This document shows, piece after piece, positions 44,130-53,082 of a stretch of 64,000 nt of DNA; position 1 is the first letter of the stretch, and the number at the start of each line of letters is the position of its first letter. The stretch is taken from assembly GCA_019894765.1 (NCBI GenBank), contig JAGXNT010000024.1, positions 1 to 64,000 of the forward strand, in the 5' to 3' direction. Made by a program: the position numbers and the translations under genes. The DNA is from Candidatus Heimdallarchaeota archaeon (GTDB lineage: Archaea > Asgardarchaeota > Heimdallarchaeia > JABLTI01). A model generated the notes under the pieces. It saw only the letters and a program-made list of their open reading frames with translations. It was not told the DNA's origin and did no database searches.

Positions 44130-45369
44130 TTTTAAATTTGAGTAAATCTTCTTTAGTTTTCCATGAATGACTTTTCCATTCTTCTAAGACATTTTGGTAA
44201 ACTTTGATAGTATGATCAGCAATAATGGACCAATCATAAACATGTTTCAGTTTATCTACAGCATTTGAGATTATTCGGTTTCTTAATGGCTCATTTGTTA
44301 ATAATTCAATAATAGAATCAGCTAAGGCTTGAGAATTATCAGCTGGAACTTTCATTCCTGTCCATTGATGATCCACAATCTCTGATAATCCACCAACATC
44401 TGAAACAATAATTGGAGTTCTTGTAGCCATACCTTCAAGAGCAACAATGCCAAATGGTTCATAAGTTGATGGTACGACAAGAATATCTGAGACATTGAAG
44501 TAAGCTAGGAAATCTTCCTCTGGAAGGTAACCTGTGAATAGTACCTTATCTTCGATTTTCAATTCTTTAGTAATTTGTTGCAACTCGTTTCTATGCCAGC
44601 CTTCTCCTGCAACAACAAATTTTGTATTAGGCATCTTTTCAAGAACAGGTTTAACTGCTCCAAGTAAAACATTAACACCCTTCTCAGGAACTAATCTACC
44701 AATATATGCAACAATCTGCTCCTCAATTAGAGCATATTTCTTATGATGTTTCACAGCCTCTCCTTTTGAGAGCTTAACAGAGAAGTCATCATATCTCACA
44801 CCATTTGGTATAATGGTCATTTTGTCATTTGGAAATCTGAAGGAGAAGTGGCATAATGATTGCATGTATTGACTACAAACGATATTGTGCCATGCTTCTT
44901 GTATGAGGAAGTTTTCAATCTGGTCAATCATGTGTTGACCATCATTATACAACCCATTTCTTCGACCACGTTCTAATGAATGAATAGTGGCAATCATTGG
45001 TTTTCTGAATAAATGTTTTAATCCAATTGCTGCGGAAGCGACTAACCAATCGTGGGCATGGATAATATCAATATCATGCTCTTTGATTATCTCTATGGCT
45101 TTCCTTTCCATTAAGATATTCATGTTCAAATCCCATTGTAAGAATTCTGGAGCAGGGATTTCATAGGCGTCAAAACGATGAACATGAACACCATCAACCA
45201 CTTCATAATCAGGAGCTCCTGGAAAACTACAAGTAACAACATGAATATTATAACCTTTTTTAACTAGCATTTTCGATAAGTCATAAACATGCGCAGCTAA
45301 GCCACCTACTTTGAATGGGGGAAATTCCCAACTAAGCATTAGCACGTTTAGAGACATTTTTCTAGGCAC
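44119..45369 (-). CDS. Glycosyltransferase family 4 (glycogen/sucrose synthase-like)
   Basis: 416 residues of GT-B fold. N-terminal WEFPPFKVGGLAAH (about 14-27) has the GG-containing nucleotide-sugar loop, and the C-terminal domain holds VAYIGRLVPEKGVNVL and the donor-binding EPFGIVALEGMATRTPI (Glu near 307 and 314). This matches GT4 glycogen-synthase-like enzymes that transfer glucose. Substrate not defined. It overlaps by 8 bases with the next gene, a half-length homologue. Confidence 0.86.
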   Translation of the reverse strand: MPRKMSLNVLMLSWEFPPFKVGGLAAHVYDLSKMLVKKGYNIHVVTCSFPGAPDYEVVDGVHVHRFDAYEIPAPEFLQWDLNMNILMERKAIEIIKEHDIDIIHAHDWLVASAAIGLKHLFRKPMIATIHSLERGRRNGLYNDGQHMIDQIENFLIQEAWHNIVCSQYMQSLCHFSFRFPNDKMTIIPNGVRYDDFSVKLSKGEAVKHHKKYALIEEQIVAYIGRLVPEKGVNVLLGAVKPVLEKMPNTKFVVAGEGWHRNELQQITKELKIEDKVLFTGYLPEEDFLAYFNVSDILVVPSTYEPFGIVALEGMATRTPIIVSDVGGLSEIVDHQWTGMKVPADNSQALADSIIELLTNEPLRNRIISNAVDKLKHVYDWSIIADHTIKVYQNVLEEWKSHSWKTKEDLLKFKTKK

Positions 45370-46024
45370 CCTTCTTTTCTTCTATTTCTAATATAGCTTT
45401 TTCAATTAAATTCTGGTAAAGTGAAAAAACATTTTTCGAGTAATTGATATCAATTAAAGGTTGCAATAGAACCTTCTTCTCATCGATTTTGTAATCAGAA
45501 TGCAGAATTTTCATGATGTCTATTGAATCTGCAAGGATAAGATCTAGTGTTTGCAAACTCAATTGCTCAACTTTCTTAATACCATCATTATGTGGTGACG
45601 AAGTAGCATTACGAGTCAATTGTAAAGAGGAAGTAGAATAGATTTTGACAACATTCAAGCACAAATCCCATGGGATTAATAATGGAAGTGTTTGCCAATC
45701 AAAGAAGTGGATTACATCAATTTGCTCTTTGTTTAAAACAGAAGCAATTGCACTTTGATATGCAGCTTTCAAATTCATGGCAGTAGAAAATGGAGAAATA
45801 TTATTAGGAATAGGATTTGGTATTCTAGTGACAACAACTTTGCTTTCAACTTCTGTGCTAGTTCGCCAATCATCAAAAGTAATTACATGCGTTCTCACTT
45901 TTTGCTTGGTAAGGTATTGCGCTAGCTTAAAAATTACATCACTTGCTTTAGTTAGCCTTCTTGGAGGATATTCAAAAGAGACAAGGATAACTCCTTTAGG
46001 TTTATAACTCTTTGACATAATCAT
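45362..46024 (-). CDS. Stand-alone GT4 N-terminal domain protein
   Basis: 220 residues aligning in pattern only to the N-terminal half of the adjacent GT4 protein: GVILVSFEYPPRRLT, VRTHVITFDDW, DVIHFFDWQTL. The GG loop is degenerate (PPRRLTKA) and the C-terminal donor domain is missing. So it is not a complete glycosyltransferase. It could be a truncated pseudo-paralogue or, because it is co-translated with the full gene, a regulatory or scaffold subunit. No frameshift was noticed. Confidence 0.65.
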   Translation of the reverse strand: MIMSKSYKPKGVILVSFEYPPRRLTKASDVIFKLAQYLTKQKVRTHVITFDDWRTSTEVESKVVVTRIPNPIPNNISPFSTAMNLKAAYQSAIASVLNKEQIDVIHFFDWQTLPLLIPWDLCLNVVKIYSTSSLQLTRNATSSPHNDGIKKVEQLSLQTLDLILADSIDIMKILHSDYKIDEKKVLLQPLIDINYSKNVFSLYQNLIEKAILEIEEKKGA

Positions 46025-46157
46025 TTCTCCTTTTAGGTCATAATTTTCCTAAGTAATGCTTTTCTTTTCATTCATATAACTTCTAACATGCATTTTTGTT
46101 CTCTAAAAACTTATTGTAGTTTTTCTCAACAACTTGTTGTAGAGCACATTAAAGATA

Positions 46158-46394
46158 TTAGGTAAATATCGCTGCGACGGCAATGATACCTTTCCCAAGA
46201 AGGAAATACTTCTCTTCAAATTCCCCAACATATCCTTGTTCAATGAGATCTTTCATTATCTCTGGCATATCATAATCGTCAACGTGTTCGATGATTCCTT
46301 CAAGTTCAAGTAAAGTTCGTGACATTTCAGGTTTAGTAATCCCGTTGGAGAACATTACATGACAAATATGAAACAATTTATTTGTTTGGGACAT
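46158..46394 (-). CDS. Small winged-helix-like protein, unknown function
   Basis: 78 residues. The helix pattern (LFHICHVMFSNGITKPEMSRT, split; then MPEIMKDLIEQGYVGE, FLLGKGII) resembles a small winged helix. No clear homologue. It is separate from neighbours (133 and 69 bases). Confidence 0.45.
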   Translation of the reverse strand: MSQTNKLFHICHVMFSNGITKPEMSRTLLELEGIIEHVDDYDMPEIMKDLIEQGYVGEFEEKYFLLGKGIIAVAAIFT

Positions 46395-46463
46395 TGTATC
46401 ACAAATCCTATTTCTTCTAGTACCATTAAAAAGATTTTCACAAGGAAGAAAGAATAAGGTTTC

Positions 46464-46985
46464 TTATCGTAATTGCGGTGGTTCTATTTCTTCAGTTCTT
46501 ATGATTTCAATTTCAATATCGTTAGAATCTATTCGACCAGAGAAAATCACAGAATATTGATTGTCAGATTTTCTATATCGAACGATATTATATTCACCTT
46601 CTCCTTCATTGAAGTAGATGTAAATGAGAACTTCTGAAAGGTCTTTGAAATAAGAACCTCTTAAGACTTTAGTGATATCAAATCGTGATTGCAGAGGAAT
46701 TCGTACAACAAGTAAAATATCGTCTTCAAAGGGTCGGAAGTCTTTTCCTTGATTATAACTGAGAATGATTTGTCCAAGTTCCCTGTCACATCTTGGACAG
46801 AATGGTCTTAATTGTCCTTTAACCATTCGAAAACCTACTCCTCGTTTGCATAGGTACAAAATTCCATCATTAACACAGTAATAGGAGCCTCGTAGATGTC
46901 TACCATTGAAGTTTCCAATCTTAAAAATTCTATTAAATGGACAACTCACACAGGGGGAATCACAATCTAAGAATATTTCACTCAA
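46464..46985 (-). CDS. Cysteine-rich protein, probable zinc-binding, unknown function
   Basis: 173 residues with several Cys groups: CDSPCVSC (8-15), YYC and LYLC (about 36-46), and FCPRCDREL (about 62-70). This could be two zinc-binding modules. The C-terminal 100 residues have beta strand patterns (DDILLVVRIPLQ, EVLIYIYFNE, YSVIFSGRI). Not recognised. Confidence 0.5.
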   Translation of the reverse strand: MSEIFLDCDSPCVSCPFNRIFKIGNFNGRHLRGSYYCVNDGILYLCKRGVGFRMVKGQLRPFCPRCDRELGQIILSYNQGKDFRPFEDDILLVVRIPLQSRFDITKVLRGSYFKDLSEVLIYIYFNEGEGEYNIVRYRKSDNQYSVIFSGRIDSNDIEIEIIRTEEIEPPQLR

Positions 46986-47160
46986 GATCCATATACTCCA
47001 AGGGCATTAAAGATGAAATCTAATCTCTTTATTTAATTTATCTACATAAGGTATTTTTACTTAATAAGGTTAGCTTTTGCAAATTTTAAATTTATGGAAA
47101 CAGATTCCATTATAAAATTCTAGGAAAATCTTTTTCAAAACAAAAACTGATTATTGACCC

Positions 47161-48141
47161 GTGACCAACGTGAGTTTCCCAATTGTGATTTCAATAGGAG
47201 AAGTACTAGTTGATTTTCTCTCAGAAGATGTAGGAACACTAAATACTGTTAAAAGATTTCAAAAATGTCCTGGTGGTGCCCCAGCGAATTTTGCTGTTGG
47301 ATTGGCAAGATTAGGGGTAGATGTTGCTTTTATTGGTAAGGTTGGGGATGATCCATTTGGGAAATTCTTGACTAATGTTCTTAAAAATGAGAAGGTAAAT
47401 ATTGATAACGTGATTAAAGCACAGAAAGATGAACGAACGGCTCTTGCTTTCGTCTCTTTGGATGAAGATGCAGAAAGAGATTTTGTGTTCTATAGAAAGA
47501 ATGCTGCAGATTTGCAGTTAACAGAGAAAGAAATAAAATCAGATTATTTAACAAATGCAAAATACATTCACTTTGGAACTGTGTCGTTAACTGAAGAACC
47601 AAGTAGAACAGCAACAATTACTGCTATAGATAAATGTCGAGGAGCAGGTGGGAAATCTTGTTTCGATCCTAATTTACGTTTAGATTTATGGGAGAATCTC
47701 AAGACCCTGAGAGAAATTATAGATAAAATATTGAGAAAAACGGATATCTTGTATCCATCTCTAGAAGAATTAAAATTCATTTTACAAAGAGAAGATATTG
47801 AAGAACAAGAAGCCATTGATCTAATCATGAAAAAGTATCCTATAGAGATTGTTGCACTCAAAATGGGGAAGGAAGGATGTCTCATCAAGAAAAGAGAAGA
47901 TTTCTTTCTAGCTGTTCCATCTTTCGAGGTCCAAGTTTTAGATACAACAGGTGCTGGCGATGGATTTAATGTTGGATTCATTTTCGGTTTATTAGAAGAG
48001 AAATCAATACAAGAAGCAGGAGTTATTGGTAATGCTGTCGGAGCACTAGTAGTACAGAAAAAAGGTGCAATGACATCCTTACCTACTCGAGAGGAACTTC
48101 AAGAATTCCTTAAAAACCAAAATGTTGAAATCGGAATATAA
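47161..48141 (+). CDS. PfkB-family carbohydrate kinase (fructokinase-like)
   Basis: 326 residues, GTG start. PfkB signatures are GGAPANFAVGLARLG (about 38-52) and DTTGAGDGFNVGFIFG (about 261-276), with the catalytic Asp in GAGDGF. The family phosphorylates fructose, ribokinase-type sugars or nucleosides; similarity in N-terminal pattern is greatest to fructokinases, but the substrate is not certain. It lies 28 bases upstream of a glutamine amidotransferase gene, on the same strand, suggesting a sugar-phosphate path. Confidence 0.87.
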   Translation: MTNVSFPIVISIGEVLVDFLSEDVGTLNTVKRFQKCPGGAPANFAVGLARLGVDVAFIGKVGDDPFGKFLTNVLKNEKVNIDNVIKAQKDERTALAFVSLDEDAERDFVFYRKNAADLQLTEKEIKSDYLTNAKYIHFGTVSLTEEPSRTATITAIDKCRGAGGKSCFDPNLRLDLWENLKTLREIIDKILRKTDILYPSLEELKFILQREDIEEQEAIDLIMKKYPIEIVALKMGKEGCLIKKREDFFLAVPSFEVQVLDTTGAGDGFNVGFIFGLLEEKSIQEAGVIGNAVGALVVQKKGAMTSLPTREELQEFLKNQNVEIGI

Positions 48142-48169
48142 TTATCAAATCAACAAAAGAGGAAAAATA

Positions 48170-49231
48170 ATGTGTCATTTAGCTGGTTATATCGGAAATA
48201 AAAATTGTATACCAATAATACTTGAGTCATTAGAAGTCCAAGAAGCTATTATTGGAGCTCAAGCAACTGGACTCGCAACAATGAAAGATGCGGGAATTAC
48301 GATGTATAAGACAATTGGACCAATGAAGAATTTTAGGGAGCTCTTTAAAATAAGAGAAGAACCAGAAATCGGGATCGGTCATACAAGGTACGCAATAAAG
48401 AATGTGAAGAACGCTGAAACAAATACTGTAGATAAAGCACACCCCTTCTGGAACAGTAATAAAACATTCATCACCATGCATAATGGTACTATAACTAATT
48501 ATATGGAGTTCGTAGAATATCTAGAAGCAAAGGGTTACGAGTTTAGATCAAAATCCGAATATTACGATAAGAATCTTGGAGAGATGGTAGTTGATTACTG
48601 TGATAGCGAAATTTTCGGTTTTCTTCTAGAAGAAAATCTCCATAAAACTGATGATATAAAAGAGGCAATCAAGAAATCTTGTGAAAATTTCCAAGGACAA
48701 TTCGCTTTTGTAGTTTTACATCAATATTATCCAAACCAGATTTTTATTGCAAATTGGATGCAACCAATGTATGTTGGTTGTTCTCAACATAGCTCCTTTT
48801 TCTGTTCATTTGAGGTTGGTTTTACAGATGTGAAAGCTTTGTTACCCTGCAAGTTTGAACCACCTCAAAATGTGTTAATTACTCTGGAGAGAAACAATGT
48901 TTCTGTTGAACAATTATTACATCATCGTTTTCCTCCAAAATTTAATTCCAACAAGGAAGATTTCTCAAAGATAATTCTTGAAGCAATAAAAAATCAACAA
49001 AATGATGTAGCAGGCATTTGGGTATATATTATTAATAATAGTGAGAAAATTGGTTTATCAAAAGAGGAATTCAATGAGATCTCGCCAATTAATGGATTAT
49101 CCTTTAGTCCAATTATTTATGATTATTTGAAAAAACTCGAAAAGGATAAAGTCATTGAAAGAAAACTAGAGTACGTTTGGGAAGGAGGAATAGAAGAAAC
49201 TCCAAGATACAAATTCTATTTGAAAAAATAA
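48170..49231 (+). CDS. Class II glutamine amidotransferase with C-terminal winged helix
   Basis: 353 residues from ATG 48170, chosen because class II amidotransferases need the catalytic Cys right after Met (MCHLAGYIG) and an AGAGG site sits 6 bases before. An upstream ATG at 48122 would bury that Cys. Other catalytic features are GIGHTRYAI, HNGTITNY and YCDSEIFGFL. This domain ends near 245; it releases ammonia from glutamine. About residues 262-353 look like a winged helix (IWVYIINNSEKIGLSKEEF, YDYLKKLEKDKVIERKLE). There is no sugar isomerase (SIS) domain, so it is not GlmS. It follows PfkB. Confidence 0.8.
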   Translation: MCHLAGYIGNKNCIPIILESLEVQEAIIGAQATGLATMKDAGITMYKTIGPMKNFRELFKIREEPEIGIGHTRYAIKNVKNAETNTVDKAHPFWNSNKTFITMHNGTITNYMEFVEYLEAKGYEFRSKSEYYDKNLGEMVVDYCDSEIFGFLLEENLHKTDDIKEAIKKSCENFQGQFAFVVLHQYYPNQIFIANWMQPMYVGCSQHSSFFCSFEVGFTDVKALLPCKFEPPQNVLITLERNNVSVEQLLHHRFPPKFNSNKEDFSKIILEAIKNQQNDVAGIWVYIINNSEKIGLSKEEFNEISPINGLSFSPIIYDYLKKLEKDKVIERKLEYVWEGGIEETPRYKFYLKK

Positions 49232-49353
49232 CACTGAGACATCTTCATACAAAACAATTTTTAGAGATTTAATCTTGTTTTTATACTCAGTCCTTCTATA
49301 AAAATCCAGAAAGACTTTATCGTACTCTTTACTTAAACCAAAGTCCAACTTAC

Positions 49354-50157
49354 GTGATAGACATGTCAAGCAACTTTATTATAGAGACAAACAATTTATG
49401 CAAAAGTTTCGGTAACAAACAAATTTTAAGAAACGTATCATTGCATATCCCAAAAGGAAGTATATATGCTCTATTAGGGCCAAATGGAGCAGGTAAAACT
49501 ACCACAATTAGAATATTAACTGGTATCATGAAACCAACGTCCGGGGATGCTATTGTACAAGGGATTGATGTTGTTAGAAACCCTGAACTAATAAGATCTG
49601 AAATCGGTATCTTATCTCAATTAAGTGCAGGCTATAAAGATTTCAAGACTCGAGATAATATTCTGCTTTTCACTTCCATTGTTGGTGTAGATAAAATGGA
49701 AGCAACCATTAAAATGGAAGAATTACTCAGATTATTGGAGATGGAAGATAAACTCGATTTGAATTTTGGGAAATTATCTGGCGGAGAAAAACGAGTTATT
49801 AGTCTTGTGAGGACAATAATCTCAAGTGGTGACTTGATTATTCTTGATGAACCCACAACGGGACTTGATATTGCTCGAGCAAAATTAGTTCGAGATATTA
49901 TTCATGATTTAGTGAAACGAGAAGGTAGAACTGTTGTAATGTCTTCTCATATAACCTCTGATTTGGAGGATTTAGCAACCCATACAGGTATATTGAAAGA
50001 TGGGGAATTAGTTTTTGAAGGAACTAAGGAAGAAGTTATTCAAGCTTATGCACCTGACTCAAATTTTGAAGATGCAATTATAACCTCTTTCAAAATTGGA
50101 AATAATCAAACGAAAACAAAAGCACCAGAAGAACTACCGATGGAGGAAGGCAAATGA
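49354..50157 (+). CDS. ABC transporter ATP-binding protein (ABC-2 exporter)
   Basis: 267 residues. Walker A GPNGAGKTTT (about 39-48), signature LSGGEKRVISLVR and Walker B LIILDEPTTGLD. The likely start is the ATG at 49363 (MSSNFIIE), 3 codons after the first GTG. It overlaps the permease start by 4 bases. Confidence 0.9.
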   Translation: MIDMSSNFIIETNNLCKSFGNKQILRNVSLHIPKGSIYALLGPNGAGKTTTIRILTGIMKPTSGDAIVQGIDVVRNPELIRSEIGILSQLSAGYKDFKTRDNILLFTSIVGVDKMEATIKMEELLRLLEMEDKLDLNFGKLSGGEKRVISLVRTIISSGDLIILDEPTTGLDIARAKLVRDIIHDLVKREGRTVVMSSHITSDLEDLATHTGILKDGELVFEGTKEEVIQAYAPDSNFEDAIITSFKIGNNQTKTKAPEELPMEEGK

Positions 50158-51404
50158 AGAAGAAAAGCCAATTTGGTGCGATACTAAGGAAAGATTTGAG
50201 ATTAGTTTTTACTTGGAAAACTATTCTGATAACAGTATTCGTTCCATTTATTATGATGTTTCTTATTGTAAGCTTGCCTACAATATTTATTGGAGCTTCT
50301 GATACAGTGATAACTATTTGCTCTGATGATTTGGGTTCGCTCGAACAACATCTTAACGGGACTGTTTATAACATAAATCTCGGAGATTCCGCCTTAGCAT
50401 ATATACAAGATTTTGTGGGTAATACTTCAAATTTAGAAGTGGATGTAGTTGATACAAGAGAGGAAGCACTGAATTTAACGAATAGTATTTACATTCCTGC
50501 GAATTTTTCAGCGACAACATTTGATGGAACTTCAAAAATTGAATCCAGAAAATCATCCAGCGATATTTCACTTCAAGGGGTTTATTTTGATCAAATCGTC
50601 TTAAGGATTCAGGAAGTAGTAGATAGCGCAATACTATTTCTGAATAATGTAACTCAAGAGAATCTTCCTCGTATTGAACAAATATCATACACCCCACCCG
50701 CAGGAGATCCAGAATCTGGTTGGTCTCAAGATACATTGGCATTAGCTGGACCATTTGCTTATGCTATGTTTATTCTTGTAATGCTTGTTGGTAATATGGG
50801 CCGAACCATTGGCTTCTCGAAAGAAAAAGAAGATGGTACATTTGAGACAATGCTCTCAATTACTAGGAATCGATCAAACTTAGTGTTCTCAAAACTAATC
50901 GTTGGTTTTATCGCATCCCTTCTTAGCATCTTAGCCTATTTTACAGGTTCTGCTTTGGCTGGTTTGATTAGTTTACAATTTTTTGGAGATCCAGGTGAAA
51001 GTTTTGGAACGGAAGGTATCTTAGCTCTTTCAATTCAAGATTTGCTTTCAGGAAAAGGAGTTGTACTACTTCTTGGAATTGTAGTTGCATTAGTTATTAC
51101 TATGTTGGCATTAATGACAGTTGATACCATGTTTTCAAGAACTGTAGCAGAACGAGTAGGAATAACGGTAGTTATGGGTTTTGGGTTACTGTTTTATTTC
51201 ACAGTAGCATTCGATCCTGGAACTACGATGTTCTTTGCACAGATTAATCCCTTTTATTGGATATATCATTCCTTCCTATCAATGGTTGATTTATCATTTG
51301 GATGGGTAGATGCAATATTTATAGGAATGATAATAGTGCTTCTAGGAGCAATGGTATTTCTAGCACGAAAATCCATAGAAAGAGAAAAAGTCTTGTTCAC
51401 CTGA
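50154..51404 (+). CDS. ABC transporter permease (ABC-2 type)
   Basis: 416 residues. A membrane helix near the N-terminus (about 24-46), a long external loop (about 47-200) and a group of about five helices after 200. The pattern EDGTFETMLSITRNRSNLVFSK marks the cytoplasmic elbow of ABC-2 exporters. It forms a transporter with the preceding ATPase. Cargo unknown. The C-terminal residues EREKVLFT are followed by a terminator hairpin that includes the stop. Confidence 0.85.
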   Translation: MKKKSQFGAILRKDLRLVFTWKTILITVFVPFIMMFLIVSLPTIFIGASDTVITICSDDLGSLEQHLNGTVYNINLGDSALAYIQDFVGNTSNLEVDVVDTREEALNLTNSIYIPANFSATTFDGTSKIESRKSSSDISLQGVYFDQIVLRIQEVVDSAILFLNNVTQENLPRIEQISYTPPAGDPESGWSQDTLALAGPFAYAMFILVMLVGNMGRTIGFSKEKEDGTFETMLSITRNRSNLVFSKLIVGFIASLLSILAYFTGSALAGLISLQFFGDPGESFGTEGILALSIQDLLSGKGVVLLLGIVVALVITMLALMTVDTMFSRTVAERVGITVVMGFGLLFYFTVAFDPGTTMFFAQINPFYWIYHSFLSMVDLSFGWVDAIFIGMIIVLLGAMVFLARKSIEREKVLFT

Positions 51405-51416
51405 ACAGGATTTTTT
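51392..51416 (+). terminator. Hairpin overlapping the ABC permease stop codon, T tract
   Basis: CTTGTTCA (51392-51399) pairs with TGAACAGG (51402-51409), and six T follow at 51411-51416. The stop TGA (51402-51404) starts the 3' arm. Confidence 0.6.
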
Positions 51417-51816
51417 ATTCTTCTTTTTTAAGTTCCTCTGGTGGACCCCAACAACAGCACCATTTGAAGTAACGAACAATTTCCTTTCCAATATATCGAA
51501 AGAAAACATAGAGACCCCAACCAATCCAGAAAAACCATTCTATAGGATGATATGCAGGTCGCTCTCTTTTGGGTGGTGTATTCCATTTTTTTCCACCTCT
51601 CGACTGTTCGGATGCTTTAACGACAAGTGTTTTCTCACCAGTAACAGGATCAACGGTTGTGGATGCAACTGTTACATTTGATTTTAAATTAGAAGTAGGT
51701 GCTTTGATTTTGGGGGCTCTTGCTTGATCCAATAAATGCCCACAAAATTCACAATAAACTAACCAACTCTCGATTTTCTTTCCGCAATTTGGACACTTGA
51801 TTTTTGATGTAGACAT
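51415..51816 (-). CDS. Zinc-ribbon membrane-associated protein, unknown function
   Basis: 133 residues from ATG 51816; the longer frame to 51939 has a poorly coding N-terminus. Zinc ribbon: KCPNCGKKIE and YCEFCGHLL (Cys 8, 11, 23, 26). A linker rich in Pro, Thr and Lys follows, then a hydrophobic helix (EWFFWIGWGLYVFFRYIG, about 95-112) and CCCW near 122. This zinc-ribbon plus single membrane segment plan is common in archaeal proteins of unknown role. Confidence 0.65.
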   Translation of the reverse strand: MSTSKIKCPNCGKKIESWLVYCEFCGHLLDQARAPKIKAPTSNLKSNVTVASTTVDPVTGEKTLVVKASEQSRGGKKWNTPPKRERPAYHPIEWFFWIGWGLYVFFRYIGKEIVRYFKWCCCWGPPEELKKEE

Positions 51817-51910
51817 TATTCTCCCATAACCAGTTTCTTGGATAGTATAACGATATTGCGATATATATGCCTTTGCAAAAACAAGAAAATGATTATTTAA
51901 TAAAAAAGAA

Positions 51911-51939
51911 AAAGTGTTGCAGTAAAACAAATACTGCAA
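51911..51939 (-). terminator. Hairpin downstream of rubrerythrin
   Basis: TTGCAGT (51917-51923) pairs with ACTGCAA (51933-51939) around a 9-base loop. On the minus strand the 3' side continues into a T-rich stretch (ACACTTTTTCTTTTTTA). It lies 24 bases after the rubrerythrin stop. Confidence 0.5.
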
Positions 51940-51963
51940 TTAACTTAGAGATAGCTTTTGCGG

Positions 51964-52539
51964 CTAATATTCTTCGCAAATAAGTTCGTAATAATGATGA
52001 TCATGTCCACATACTGGGCATATCTTAGGTGGCTCTTCACCTTCGTAAACAAAGCCACAAACGCGACATTTCCATCGTTTCTTAGTTGATTTCTTGAATA
52101 CTGTACCAGCTTTTACTTGCTCTAAAAGTGCAAGGTATCTCTTTTCATGTTCAACTTCAACTTTTGCGATATTATTGAATTTCAAAGCAACTTCTGGGAA
52201 ACCTTCTTCTTCTGCGACCTTTGCAAATCCAGGATAAAGTATTGTGTGTTCTTCGTTTTCACCCATAGCAGCAAACTTTAGGTTCTCTTCTGTTGTACCA
52301 ATATCAGTTGGGTATCCCGCAGTGAATTCTACCATGCCACCTTCTAAGAAACTAAAGAATTGTTTAGCATGTTGATATTCATTATCTGCTGTTTCAATGA
52401 ATAATTCTTCAATTTGCATGTAGCCTTCTTTTTGGGCTTTCTTAGCATACATAGTATAGCGGTTTCTTGCTTGTGATTCTCCAGCAAAAGCTTTCATGAG
52501 GTTTTTCTCTGTTTCAGTGCCTTTTACCGATTTGCCCAT
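51964..52539 (-). CDS. Rubrerythrin
   Basis: 191 residues. A four-helix ferritin-like domain holds the di-iron ligands: [19 protein letters not shown] (about 10-28, Glu at 20), [14 protein letters not shown] (about 49-62), [14 protein letters not shown] and [14 protein letters not shown]. The C-terminus is rubredoxin-type (about 155-188, [10 protein letters not shown] and [11 protein letters not shown]) and holds one iron. Rubrerythrin reduces hydrogen peroxide with electrons from NAD(P)H via rubredoxin. It is part of an oxygen-stress group with superoxide reductase 15 bases upstream. Confidence 0.94.
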   Translation of the reverse strand: MGKSVKGTETEKNLMKAFAGESQARNRYTMYAKKAQKEGYMQIEELFIETADNEYQHAKQFFSFLEGGMVEFTAGYPTDIGTTEENLKFAAMGENEEHTILYPGFAKVAEEEGFPEVALKFNNIAKVEVEHEKRYLALLEQVKAGTVFKKSTKKRWKCRVCGFVYEGEEPPKICPVCGHDHHYYELICEEY

Positions 52540-52554
52540 TTCGTATTCACTCGT

Positions 52555-52947
52555 TTAGTTTTTCCATAAGCCGTGCTTATTACAATATTCTCGGGCTATG
52601 ACTCCATCAGCTTCCATTTTGAATTTAGCTTTAGGATCATCTCCTGGTTTCAAGAATTCTCGATAAGCTTTACCGTCTTTGATTACTTCAATCCACTCAA
52701 TGTAATGATCTTCTTCCATTGGGTGGGGTGTACTACCAACAACGACTTTGATGCCTTTTAGGTTGCCTTCATCGTCTTTCTTCTCTTTGATAACTGGGAC
52801 ATGCTTTTCATTCTTAAAGTCAGCAGTTTTCTCTTCGAGAAGAATCATTGGTTCACCACAGCAAACTAATTGACCTCCTCCAGCATGAAGGACTTCAACT
52901 ATATTGCCGCATATCTCGCATTTATAAATTTGTAATTTTTCTGTCAT
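52555..52947 (-). CDS. Desulfoferrodoxin (superoxide reductase)
   Basis: 130 residues. The N-terminal desulforedoxin domain has the centre I cysteines 10, 13, 29 and 30 ([16 protein letters not shown]). The catalytic centre II ligands include His49 (KHVPVI), His75 and His81 ([11 protein letters not shown]), Cys122 and His125 (YCNKHGLW). The enzyme reduces superoxide to peroxide. It precedes rubrerythrin, which can remove the peroxide, 15 bases away. Confidence 0.93.
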   Translation of the reverse strand: MTEKLQIYKCEICGNIVEVLHAGGGQLVCCGEPMILLEEKTADFKNEKHVPVIKEKKDDEGNLKGIKVVVGSTPHPMEEDHYIEWIEVIKDGKAYREFLKPGDDPKAKFKMEADGVIAREYCNKHGLWKN

Positions 52948-53052
52948 AACAAGATCTCCAGTAAGAGCTTTTTAGCTAGGTGTCTTATTAATAATTTTTC
53001 TATAAATTATAAAGTAAAAAACTCTTAAATGGAAGAAAAAAGAAAGTTGGAA

Positions 53053-53082
53053 CTAGAATTCCAAGAAATACAAGAATTCTAG
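53053..53082 (-). terminator. Hairpin covering the flavodiiron stop codon
   Basis: CTAGAATTC (53053-53061) pairs perfectly with GAATTCTAG (53074-53082) around a 12-base loop. The stop codon (53079-53081) is in the arm. Downstream on the minus strand is T-rich (CTTTCTTTTTTC). Confidence 0.55.

Noticed and set aside
48122..48169. Longer start for the glutamine amidotransferase
   Set aside because: It would place 16 residues before the catalytic Cys2, which must be N-terminal after methionine removal.
51817..51939. N-terminal extension of the zinc-ribbon membrane protein
   Set aside because: The extension overlaps the rubrerythrin terminator hairpin and reads as non-coding; ATG 51816 directly precedes the zinc ribbon.
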